Shown here in pieces: positions 55,737-63,462 of a stretch of DNA of 64,000 nucleotides. The translations under genes and the position numbers were made by a program. The stretch is from an uncultured Pseudoteredinibacter sp. (GTDB lineage Bacteria > Pseudomonadota > Gammaproteobacteria > Pseudomonadales > Cellvibrionaceae), in contig NZ_CANMSS010000007.1 of the NCBI RefSeq assembly GCF_947500695.1, positions 1 to 64,000 of the forward strand. The letters run 5' to 3'. The notes under the pieces are model-generated. The model made no database searches. It saw only the letters and a program-made list of their open reading frames with translations, and was not told the DNA's origin. Position 1 is the first letter of the stretch, and every line of letters starts with the position of its first letter.

Positions 55737-56498
55737 ATGGGCGATTTTTCAGCTAGTACAGCATCAAATTTTAATAAGCATTGGCTTTGGTTTGTGCCAA
55801 TGGTGCTTATTATTCTTGTGGTTATCATTTTTGCCTTTCGTTTCGCTATGGCAGATGCGGCTTCATACCCTGCACGCTACGCATCTGATCGTTGGTTTAA
55901 AGAAGATCGCTTGCCCACCAAAGAAGAACTAGATAAAGCTTTAGAAGAAGCCGAAAGTGCTCGCAGCTGGAATCCTTATCACGCCGAATACCACGATTTA
56001 AAAGCCTACTTTTTATGGCTAGCTATTTTGAAAGAACAACGAGAGCCGCAATCAGAAAGCCAAGCACGTATTAACTCTCTTGCTCAGCAGGCAATAGACT
56101 TACATAAAACCGCCATCGAGCTGCGCCCGCGATGGCCTTATAGTTGGTCTGGTATTGCCTTGATGAAAGCTTATCAACAGAAGTTTGATCAAGAGTTCGA
56201 ACAAGCGCTGCTGCAAGCTGCGCGCTTTGGGCCTTGGGAGAATACAGTGAATATTCAGCTCGCTTTGGTAGGGCAGATTGTTTGGCCAGAGTTGCAAAGC
56301 CGGGGTCAGAACCCAGAGGGTTCTGACCCCAGTATCGAAGCCAAAAAACTCAAAGCAACCATCATAGAAAACTACAATCGCGGCATTCGTCGTAATGCAA
56401 AGGTTATTGCTAGAAACTTAAAACAAAGCCCGCATCGCTATTCTATTTGTGCTCATCTTTCTAGGGAATTTAAGCAGTATAAAACTGTGTGCGGGTGA
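55737..56498 (+). CDS. VpsP-like polysaccharide biosynthesis protein
   Basis: A 253-residue protein with one N-terminal membrane helix (about 16-40) and a helical TPR-like periplasmic domain (EEAESARSWNPYHAEYHDLKA... AIELRPRWPYSW). It resembles VpsP of Vibrio exopolysaccharide loci. ATG 55737 is preferred; an earlier in-frame ATG at 55662 would place the start inside a palindrome. Another palindrome is in frame near residue 188-198, encoding GQNPEGSDP, just before the C-terminal helices. Confidence 0.7.
   Translation: MGDFSASTASNFNKHWLWFVPMVLIILVVIIFAFRFAMADAASYPARYASDRWFKEDRLPTKEELDKALEEAESARSWNPYHAEYHDLKAYFLWLAILKEQREPQSESQARINSLAQQAIDLHKTAIELRPRWPYSWSGIALMKAYQQKFDQEFEQALLQAARFGPWENTVNIQLALVGQIVWPELQSRGQNPEGSDPSIEAKKLKATIIENYNRGIRRNAKVIARNLKQSPHRYSICAHLSREFKQYKTVCG
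56302..56330. repeat. 29-bp palindrome inside the VpsP-like gene
   Basis: GAACCC class around AGA, encoding GQNPEGSDP; followed by TCGAAGCC. Confidence 0.95.
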
Positions 56499-56521
56499 GT
56501 GAGCATCTCGGCTTCGAAGCC

Positions 56522-56549
56522 GGGGTCAGACCCCATGGGGTCTGACCCC
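56522..56549. repeat. 28-bp fully symmetric palindrome, GACCCC class
   Basis: GGGGTCAGACCCCA and its exact mirror; left flank ATCTCGGCTTCGAAGCC. Lies 23 bases after the VpsP-like stop. Confidence 0.95.
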
Positions 56550-56576
56550 TAGTGCCGCAATTCTATGTAAAAAGAA

Positions 56577-56604
56577 GGGGGCAGAACCCTAGGGTTCTGA
56601 CCCC
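56577..56604. repeat. 28-bp palindrome, GAACCC class, one mismatch
   Basis: GGGGGCAGAACCC/GGGTTCTGACCCC around TA. Downstream of the convergent DUF6515-like gene. Confidence 0.92.
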
Positions 56605-56622
56605 GGTTGTGCCCGGCAGGGT

Positions 56623-57042
56623 CTAGAAGTGTGCTACTACTTTTACGTGCTTATGCTTGTGTGGTTGTTTTACCAATACATAGTCATGGTGCTTCTTGCT
56701 GTATCGGTAATAGTGGCCATTCACTATGTGATAGTGTTTTTTATTGACTACCACCACCTTTGCTTTTCCTGGCAAGACTTTAAGCCTTGCGCCATGTGGG
56801 GTTGCAACTACGGTGTAGTGATCATCAACAAATCGATAAAACAAACCGCTTGCTACAAAATAACTTAGGCCATTCCAAGTGAATTTATGGTGAGCCTTAG
56901 GCAAGTGGTGGTGATGGTGCGCCTTGTGTTTATGCACCGTAACGGTTTTGGCTTTATGGGCGATACTCTGCTGGCTTAGGCCGAGGCTTAGCGCAAAGGC
57001 AGATGCTACAACGGCTAGTTTAGCTTTGGATGATGGCTTCAT
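56623..57042 (-). CDS. His-rich secreted DUF6515-like protein
   Basis: A 139-residue exported protein: signal peptide (LAVVASAFALSLGLSQQSIA), a His/Lys-rich segment (HKHKAHHHHHLPKAHH), then a compact domain with YFVASGLFYRF, VVATPHGARLKVLPG and YHIVNGHYYRY, the pattern of DUF6515 proteins. Function unknown; the His clusters could bind metal. ATG 57042 has AGGAGAT upstream and is preferred to an earlier in-frame start. Confidence 0.75.
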   Translation of the reverse strand: MKPSSKAKLAVVASAFALSLGLSQQSIAHKAKTVTVHKHKAHHHHHLPKAHHKFTWNGLSYFVASGLFYRFVDDHYTVVATPHGARLKVLPGKAKVVVVNKKHYHIVNGHYYRYSKKHHDYVLVKQPHKHKHVKVVAHF

Positions 57043-57152
57043 GGGGCTATCTCCTGTTGTTTTAGTCATGGTCTACCTTAAGGGGGGATTGTGGAGTGAG
57101 TGTGTAGGAATTGTGGAAAGGGGTTGTGGTGGGTAGATCTCGGCTCCGAGCC

Positions 57153-57180
57153 GGGGTCAGGTCCCGTGGGACCTGACCCC
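57153..57180. repeat. 28-bp palindrome, GGTCCC class
   Basis: GGGGTCAGGTCCC/GGGACCTGACCCC around GT: the only copy of this arm class, with both arms changed together. Left flank GATCTCGGCTCCGAG. Confidence 0.95.
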
Positions 57181-57191
57181 TTTGTTTGTGT

Positions 57192-57219
57192 GGGGTCAGA
57201 TCCCTAGGGATCTGACCCC
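57192..57219. repeat. 28-bp fully symmetric palindrome, GATCCC class
   Basis: Arms around TA, symmetric over all 28 bases; 11 bases from the previous copy. Confidence 0.95.
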
Positions 57220-57358
57220 GGTTCTGGGCGGATCTTTATAAGCTTATGCCTCTTTATTCCTAGGCCGTTTCGGGGGAAAATAGCGCCCCTGATAATAGGG
57301 CGCCCAGGCCCACACAAGCCAATAGCTAAACAGTCTTAGATAGGATGCAGCACTAGCC

Positions 57359-57937
57359 ATGATTTTGATGATCGATAATTACGATTCATTTACCTATAAC
57401 ATTGTTCAATATTTGGGCGAGTTAAAGGCGGATGTGAAGGTGCTGCGCAATGATGAGGTGGATATTGCGGGTATCGAAGCGCTAAACCCCGAGAAAATCG
57501 TTATCTCACCGGGCCCTTGTACCCCTAACGAAGCGGGCGTATCTATGCCGGTTATCGAGCACTTTCAGGGTAAATTGCCGATTTTAGGCATTTGCTTAGG
57601 GCATCAGAGCATCGGTCAGGTCTTTGGTGGCGATGTTGTCCGTGCAGCCCAAGTGATGCACGGCAAAACCTCTCCCATCTATCACAACGATTCTGGCGTA
57701 TTTAAAGGCTTGGCCAACCCTTTTGAAGCCACTCGCTATCACTCTTTAGTGGTTGATAAAAACACCTTGCCTGATTGCTTAGAGATCACAGCCTGGACTC
57801 AAAGCGAAGATGGTAGTGTTGATGAAATTATGGGTTTGCGCCATAAAACCTTAGATATCGAAGGTGTGCAGTTCCACCCTGAATCCATCCTAAGTGATCA
57901 TGGCCATGATCTACTGAATAATTTTTTACAGGCCTAA
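57359..57937 (+). CDS. trpG: Anthranilate synthase component II (glutamine amidotransferase)
   Basis: Supplies ammonia for anthranilate or aminodeoxychorismate synthesis. 192 residues with [11 protein letters not shown], the nucleophile Cys in [10 protein letters not shown] and the His/Glu pair in VQFHPESIL. First gene of trpGDC. trpE is not in the window. Confidence 0.96.
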   Translation: MILMIDNYDSFTYNIVQYLGELKADVKVLRNDEVDIAGIEALNPEKIVISPGPCTPNEAGVSMPVIEHFQGKLPILGICLGHQSIGQVFGGDVVRAAQVMHGKTSPIYHNDSGVFKGLANPFEATRYHSLVVDKNTLPDCLEITAWTQSEDGSVDEIMGLRHKTLDIEGVQFHPESILSDHGHDLLNNFLQA

Positions 57938-57951
57938 GCGGGAGCCAAGCA

Positions 57952-58983
57952 ATGGATATTCAAGAAGCGCTAGGCACGATTATTCAGCGCCAAGATTTAA
58001 CGACCGAGCAAATGGCTGCCGTGATGAAACAAATCATGACGGGCCAAGCTACTGAAGCACAAATTGGTGGCTTTTTAGTGGCACTGCGCATGAAAAGCGA
58101 AAGTTTAGATGAGATCACAGGTGCCGTACAGGTAATGCGCGAGCTGGCCAGTGAAGTGACGGTAAACGCCGAAAACCTAGTCGACATCGTTGGCACGGGT
58201 GGCGATGGCGCTAACCTATTTAATGTCTCTTCGGCCTCTAGTTTTGTTGTAGCTGCCGCAGGCGCTCATGTAGCCAAGCATGGTAACCGCAGTGTTTCGA
58301 GCTCTTCCGGTAGCGCCGATGTTATCGAGGCGGCCGGTATTCGATTGGATATCAGCCCAGAGCAAGTGGCTCGCTGTGCCGAGCAAGTGGGAGTGGGCTT
58401 TATGTTTGCCCCGGCTCACCATGGCGCCATGAAATACGCTATTGGCCCTCGCAAGCAACTAGCCCAGCGAACTATTTTTAATATTCTTGGCCCAATGACA
58501 AACCCTGCTGGGGTTAAGCGTTTGGTGATTGGTGTGTTTAATGGGGATTTATGTCGCCATATGGCCGAGGTGCTAAAACGCTTTGGCGCTGAGCATGTCA
58601 TGGTGGTGCACGCCAAAGATGGTTTGGATGAAATCTCCCTAGCGACTGCAACAAATGTCGCCGAGTTAAAAAATGGCGAGATTAGCGAATATGAAATTAA
58701 GCCAGAAGATTTCAACATTGATAGCCAGAGCTTAATTGGTTTGGGGGTGGAAACCGCTGAGGAATCTTTAGCTCTAATTCGCGATGCCCTAGGCAAGCGC
58801 AAAGGTAAGTACGCCCAAAAAGCGGCGGACATTATAGCTTTAAATGCGGGTGCAGCTATTTATGTAAGTGGCGTGGCGGACACTTTGGCTGAAGGCATTG
58901 CCCGAGCCCAAGATACGATTGCTAGCGGCCTAGCGAAAGAAAAAATTGCCGAGTTGGCAGAATTTACCCGTTGCATGGATTAA
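57952..58983 (+). CDS. trpD: Anthranilate phosphoribosyltransferase
   Basis: Joins anthranilate to PRPP. 343 residues with [31 protein letters not shown] and [10 protein letters not shown], all family motifs. Starts 14 bases after trpG. Confidence 0.97.
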   Translation: MDIQEALGTIIQRQDLTTEQMAAVMKQIMTGQATEAQIGGFLVALRMKSESLDEITGAVQVMRELASEVTVNAENLVDIVGTGGDGANLFNVSSASSFVVAAAGAHVAKHGNRSVSSSSGSADVIEAAGIRLDISPEQVARCAEQVGVGFMFAPAHHGAMKYAIGPRKQLAQRTIFNILGPMTNPAGVKRLVIGVFNGDLCRHMAEVLKRFGAEHVMVVHAKDGLDEISLATATNVAELKNGEISEYEIKPEDFNIDSQSLIGLGVETAEESLALIRDALGKRKGKYAQKAADIIALNAGAAIYVSGVADTLAEGIARAQDTIASGLAKEKIAELAEFTRCMD

Positions 58984-59021
58984 TCATCTGAGCATCCTAG
59001 CAACAAGAAGAGTATGTAATT

Positions 59022-59828
59022 GTGAGCAGCTTTAAAAAGACCAATACCGTTTTAGATAAAATTTTAGCCCGCAAGTTAGAAGAGATTGCCGAGCGTCGCC
59101 CAAAAGTCAGCATGAATGATTTGCGTAGCATGTCGGAAGATCAAGGCCCTGCAAGAGGTTTTGTAAAATCGATCGAAACTAAAATTGATGCTGGCCAAGC
59201 GGCGGTCATTGCTGAGATTAAAAAGGCCTCGCCAAGTAAAGGCATTATTCGTGAAGATTTCTTCCCAGCGGATATTGCACGCAGCTATGAGAAGGGCGGA
59301 GCGGCCTGTTTATCGGTATTGACCGATGCGGATTTCTTTCAAGGCCATGAGGAGTTTTTGAAAGAAGCACGCAGTGCCTCTAAGTTGCCAGTTATTCGCA
59401 AAGACTTTTTAATCGATGAATATCAGATTCAAGAAGCGCGTGCGATTGGTGCAGATTGTGTATTGTTAATTGTTGCAGCCTTGGATGCTTATCAGCTGCA
59501 AGATTTGAATGCCCAGGCCTTAGAGTTGGGCATGGATGTATTGGTGGAAGTACACAATCGCGAAGAGCTTGAATTGGCGATGGATTTACCGAATAAGTTG
59601 ATCGGTATTAATAATCGCAACTTGCATACCTTTGATGTGTCTTTAGAGAACACCTTCGCGCTATTGGATGTAATTCCTGATGATCGTGTTGTGATTACTG
59701 AAAGTGGTATTGCGACTATCGATGATGTAGCGGCATTGCGTGGGCATAATGTGAATGGTTTCTTGGTAGGTGAGACCTTTATGCGGGCCGATGATCCGGG
59801 TTTGAAATTGATGGAGATGTTTCATTAA
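59022..59828 (+). CDS. trpC: Indole-3-glycerol phosphate synthase
   Basis: Closes the indole ring in tryptophan synthesis. 268 residues, single-domain (not fused to TrpF), with [40 protein letters not shown] and TESGI. GTG start. Followed by a palindrome array. Confidence 0.96.
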   Translation: MSSFKKTNTVLDKILARKLEEIAERRPKVSMNDLRSMSEDQGPARGFVKSIETKIDAGQAAVIAEIKKASPSKGIIREDFFPADIARSYEKGGAACLSVLTDADFFQGHEEFLKEARSASKLPVIRKDFLIDEYQIQEARAIGADCVLLIVAALDAYQLQDLNAQALELGMDVLVEVHNREELELAMDLPNKLIGINNRNLHTFDVSLENTFALLDVIPDDRVVITESGIATIDDVAALRGHNVNGFLVGETFMRADDPGLKLMEMFH

Positions 59829-59837
59829 TTTGAAGTG

Positions 59838-60254
59838 GGGTCAGATCCCACGGGATCTGACCCCAGGTGCCTGCACGATGTAGGTGGTATTGTTTTGCTT
59901 TGGCGAAGCCCCTTTCTTGCAGTTCTTTTAGGTAGTCGATCTAATTCAACATCCCGGCTCCGAAATGGGGTCAGATCCCGCGGGATCTGACCCCGGATGC
60001 CTGCACGATGTAGGTGGTATTGCTTTGCTTTGGCGAAGCCCCTTTCTTGCAGTTCTTTTAGGTAGTCGATCTAATTCAATATCCCGGCTCCGAAGTGGGG
60101 TCAGATCCCACGGGATCTGACCCCGAGTGCCTGTGCGGTGTGGGTGGTATTGATTTGCTTTGGCGAAGCCCCTTTCTTGCAGTTCTTTTAGGTAGTCGAT
60201 CTAATTCAATATCCCGGCTCCGAAGTGGGGTCAGATCCCATGGGATCTGACCCC
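59838..60254. repeat. Four palindromes spaced 129-130 bp in a tandem array after trpC
   Basis: Copies at 59838-59865, 59967-59994, 60097-60124 and 60227-60254, all GATCCC class with centres AC, GC, AC and AT. The spacers are near-identical and contain CCTGCACGATGTAGG after and CCCGGCTCCGAA before each palindrome. The first copy begins 9 bases after the trpC stop. Confidence 0.95.
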
Positions 60255-60421
60255 GATTACCGGCACGATGTGGGTGATATTGCATTGTCTTGGCGAAGTC
60301 TCACGCTCGTTGTTCATTAATAAATTGTCACTTTACGCAAAGAATACTTCCATTGTGTTTTGCCAGAATAATCATGTGCAGGGTGCTCAGCCCTGATTTT
60401 ATTGTCATGATGGAGGCTGGA

Positions 60422-61111
60422 ATGAATATCAAATCTATTATTAAAACTGCCCGTCCTATTAAGCTACTCGCCATCTTAGCAGGTGTTTCAGTGGCTCATT
60501 GGGCCTATGCAGCTGAAGCAAATCTAAAGGTATCTGAGGCGCTGCAGAAGGCCGAGAAGTTGGCCGAAGGGCCTGTGTTATCCGTAATGCTAGAAAAACG
60601 GAAAGACACGGCGGTATATCTAGTGGAATACTTAAACCAAGGCATGCCAAGCTATATGGAGCTGGATGCCAAAACGGGCAAGCAACCTAATACCAGTAAA
60701 AAGGTCCAATCCAAAGTTAAACCTCAGTTAGCAAAAGCCCTAAAAGTAGCGTCTAAACAGTTGGAAGGCGATATTGAATCGGTTGAATTTGATATGGAAA
60801 CTGGCGACTATCTGCTGGGTGTTGAGCTAGAACATGGCTATCAACGTATCGTCCTTGATGGCGAAAGTTTCAAGGTGAAAGCCCTAGATCGCAGCTTTAG
60901 GCATTTTGGCAAGCAAATGAGTATTCTAGGTGGCGATGATATCGATATCGAGGTGTTCACCAGTGGTGATGACTTTCCCTTTATTGGCATGGCCGATATG
61001 CAAGAGCTGCATTCAATACCTGGGGATATTCATAAAGAGCTGCGCAAAGAGTTGGCTTTTATATGTGAGCAAGCTGAAGACAAAGCTCCGGCTGCTGATC
61101 CGGCGAGTTAA
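60422..61111 (+). CDS. PepSY-domain-like exported protein
   Basis: A 229-residue protein with signal peptide (LLAILAGVSVAHWAYA) and PepSY-like segments (LKVSEALQKAEKLAEG... MELDAKTGK and a second near ALKVASKQLEGDI). PepSY proteins often modulate sensor kinases or proteases; here it precedes a two-component system by 31 bases. ATG 60422 has GGAGG upstream; the frame is open earlier, but into the palindrome array. Confidence 0.82.
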   Translation: MNIKSIIKTARPIKLLAILAGVSVAHWAYAAEANLKVSEALQKAEKLAEGPVLSVMLEKRKDTAVYLVEYLNQGMPSYMELDAKTGKQPNTSKKVQSKVKPQLAKALKVASKQLEGDIESVEFDMETGDYLLGVELEHGYQRIVLDGESFKVKALDRSFRHFGKQMSILGGDDIDIEVFTSGDDFPFIGMADMQELHSIPGDIHKELRKELAFICEQAEDKAPAADPAS

Positions 61112-61142
61112 TTTTATCATCACAGAATAAAAGGTTAGGCCT

Positions 61143-61832
61143 GTGAAACTGTTATTAGTTGAAGACAATCAAGAGCAAGCTCAGTTCATCTGTAAAGGCA
61201 TGGAAGAAGCCGGGCATTGTATTGACTGGGCGCGAGATGGTCGTGAAGGTTTTCAGTTAGCTACACAGTCACAGGCTGATTACCAGTTAATTATTAGTGA
61301 TCGCCTTATGCCTGAAATGGATGGCCTGCAGATGCTAAAAGCACTAAGAGCCATCGAGGTTAATACTCCTGTCCTTATCTTGAGTGCGCTCGATAGTGTT
61401 GACGAGCGAGTAAAAGGTTTGCGATCAGGTGGCGATGATTACTTGGTTAAGCCTTTTGCCTTTAGTGAATTGTTGGCTAGATCTGAAATCTTAGCGGCAC
61501 GCGCGGCGCCTGTTGCCGCTGCTGCGGATAGTTTACTAACAATGGCCGATCTAGAGCTAAACCGCATGAGCCGAAAAGCGAGCCGGGCAGGGCAGGCCAT
61601 TGAGCTGAATACTCGAGAGTTTCATATCCTAGAGTACTTTCTACAAAACCCGGGTCGAGTCATCACTCGTACCATGTTGCTAGAACAGGTGTGGGGGCAT
61701 AACTTTGATCCGCAAACCAATGTGATAGATGTGCATATCAGTCGCCTGCGTAAAAAAGTTGATCTGCCAGATCTGCCATCCTTGCTGCACACTGTACGAG
61801 GTGCGGGCTACAAAATGGAGGCGCCTGCATGA
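61143..61832 (+). CDS. OmpR/PhoB-family response regulator
   Basis: 229 residues. Receiver domain (acidic pair in LVEDNQ, phospho-Asp in SDRLMPEMDG near 51-55, Lys in LVKPFAFSELL) and a C-terminal winged helix (LNTREFHILEYFLQNPGRVI, VDVHISRLRKK-type motif). GTG start. Overlaps the sensor kinase gene by 4 bases. Confidence 0.95.
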   Translation: MKLLLVEDNQEQAQFICKGMEEAGHCIDWARDGREGFQLATQSQADYQLIISDRLMPEMDGLQMLKALRAIEVNTPVLILSALDSVDERVKGLRSGGDDYLVKPFAFSELLARSEILAARAAPVAAAADSLLTMADLELNRMSRKASRAGQAIELNTREFHILEYFLQNPGRVITRTMLLEQVWGHNFDPQTNVIDVHISRLRKKVDLPDLPSLLHTVRGAGYKMEAPA

Positions 61833-63232
61833 GGTGGCGTGATCCGTTTAGTGGCCTACTTTGGATTTATGGCGCAGTAGCTTTTGTTTTTTTATTGCTG
61901 GCTTTTCTAATGGCCGATTGGCTGGGGGCTTGGTATGTGCGAGATACCACCAGTTTCGCCTTGGAAACGAAAATGGAAAGCCTTGAAGCTCAAATTATCG
62001 AGCAGCAAGAACTGCTGAGCCAGGGTGAGGTTTTAGAGCTGGAGAAGCTACTGAGAAAGGAATTCGAAAAAAGCGGCCCTTACCAGTTTATTATTTCCAT
62101 GAATGGAGACTTGATCACCAGCTTTGAAGAAATTCCTCCAGATTTCCCTTCGGCTATTCCTTTTCCTGAAGGATTGATGGACTTTAGTACCTTTCATGAT
62201 GGCAAAGAGGTGAACTTTACTTCTCTCACGACTCCATTGGAGCAGTTTAATGCTGAAGTTACCGTTGCTTTAGATCCTTCTATTTTAAGTTCGGATCATA
62301 ATTGGCCGGCCATTCTTTTTACGATTATGGTCTCGGTGTTAGGCCTGGGGCTTTCTTTAAGTTGGTATCTTCAAAACCGTATCAAAGCACGCTTGATGGA
62401 TATTAATACCACCACGGCAGCCATCGTAAATAGCGGAGATCTTAGTCGTCGAGTTAAAGACAGTAATTTAAGCGGGCCCTTAGCCGTAACGGTAGATAAT
62501 ATTAATCATATGCTGTCGGATGTGGAAACCGCTATGCACTCGACCCGGCAGCAGGCCAACAATATCGCTCATGACTTACGTACCCCCTTAACAGCTGCTT
62601 ATAATCAACTGCAAACGGCTGCGAAACGCTATCCAGAGCTGGAGCACAGTGAAAAGTTGCTGGCAAATTTGCAAAATACGTTTGGCCTTTTACTGCAGAT
62701 TAATCGCTTAGAGAATCGCAGTGAGCTTTCAGCGCTAGATGATATGGACCCTTACCCTTGTGTGGTCGATTCTATCGAATTATACGAGCCAGTATTTCAG
62801 GAGAAAAATCAGGTTTTGCAGTGGAAGGTAGCTGATAACCTTGAATCAAAACCTGAAGGTTTAGGTTTGGTAAAAGCTGATCATGCTTTGTTGATGCAGT
62901 CGGTTTGTAACCTTTTAGATAATGCTAGTAAGTACGGTGCTACTGGTGAAGTGATTGAGCTTTGTATAAAACCCTCGGATAAATATTTGTGTATTGAGTG
63001 TTCAAACTCGGTAGAGATGGGTTTTACTGGCGGTGGAATAGTTGCCACTGAGGCGATAGAAGAAAAAGCCTTTGAGCGTTTTTATCGTGGTGATCAGAGT
63101 CGTACTGAAGAAGGTAATGGTTTGGGCTTGAGCTTTGTGAAAGCTGCTGTGCAGGCGATGGGGGGCGAGGCTAGTTTGAAGTTGGAAAGCGGGAAGTTTG
63201 TGGTTTCTATTTGCTTATTGCGTAGCGTTTAA
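61829..63232 (+). CDS. Two-component sensor histidine kinase
   Basis: 467 residues with two membrane helices (about 10-32 and 155-178), a periplasmic domain of about 120 residues, HAMP, HisKA (H in NNIAHDLRTPLTAAYN) and HATPase (N box LLDNASKYG, GNGLGLSFVKA). The G1 box is SNSVEMGFTG, lacking the usual DxGxG. PepSY-regulator-kinase order recalls QseBC/PmrAB-like systems; the signal is unknown. Confidence 0.92.
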   Translation: MRWRDPFSGLLWIYGAVAFVFLLLAFLMADWLGAWYVRDTTSFALETKMESLEAQIIEQQELLSQGEVLELEKLLRKEFEKSGPYQFIISMNGDLITSFEEIPPDFPSAIPFPEGLMDFSTFHDGKEVNFTSLTTPLEQFNAEVTVALDPSILSSDHNWPAILFTIMVSVLGLGLSLSWYLQNRIKARLMDINTTTAAIVNSGDLSRRVKDSNLSGPLAVTVDNINHMLSDVETAMHSTRQQANNIAHDLRTPLTAAYNQLQTAAKRYPELEHSEKLLANLQNTFGLLLQINRLENRSELSALDDMDPYPCVVDSIELYEPVFQEKNQVLQWKVADNLESKPEGLGLVKADHALLMQSVCNLLDNASKYGATGEVIELCIKPSDKYLCIECSNSVEMGFTGGGIVATEAIEEKAFERFYRGDQSRTEEGNGLGLSFVKAAVQAMGGEASLKLESGKFVVSICLLRSV

Positions 63233-63248
63233 ATCTCGGCCTCGATGT

Positions 63249-63276
63249 GGGGTCAGATCCCAAGGGATCTGACCCC
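63249..63276. repeat. 28-bp palindrome, GATCCC class
   Basis: Left flank ATCTCGGCCTCGATG, right flank GGTGCGATGTTTGGTTTAGG, similar to the 121-bp array spacer. Lies 16 bases past the sensor kinase stop and may end its transcript. Confidence 0.95.
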
Positions 63277-63424
63277 GGGTAGGAGGTGCGATGTTTGGTT
63301 TAGGCGATTTATTTACGGTTTTAAATTCTTGCTTGCGAAGTGACTTGAACAGAGCAGGGTTTTTTGAGTGTTTAGAAGGCCGTTCTTTTGCTGGAGGGCG
63401 TTGGAAGGGACGTCGGCTTCGACT

Positions 63425-63452
63425 AGGGTCAGAACCCTTGGGTTCTGACCCT
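63425..63452. repeat. 28-bp palindrome, A...T outer-pair variant
   Basis: AGGGTCAGAACCC/GGGTTCTGACCCT around TT; left flank CGTCGGCTTCGACT. Ends 10 bases before the crp stop on the opposite strand. Confidence 0.95.
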
Positions 63453-63462
63453 GATTTAGATA

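Larger units (their letters stand above)
57043..57358. promoter_or_regulatory. Divergent region before trpG with two palindromes
   Basis: Holds palindromes at 57153-57180 and 57192-57219 and, nearer trpG, GCGCCC (57283-57288) paired with GGGCGC (57298-57303), a hairpin without T-run. I see no trp leader peptide. Confidence 0.5.

Noticed and set aside
59838..60254. CRISPR array
   Set aside because: The four 28-bp repeats have near-identical 100-bp spacers, far longer than CRISPR spacers and not unique.
60076..60285. 69-residue minus-strand frame in the array after trpC
   Set aside because: Entirely composed of tandem repeat sequence; open only because the palindrome has two stop-free frames.
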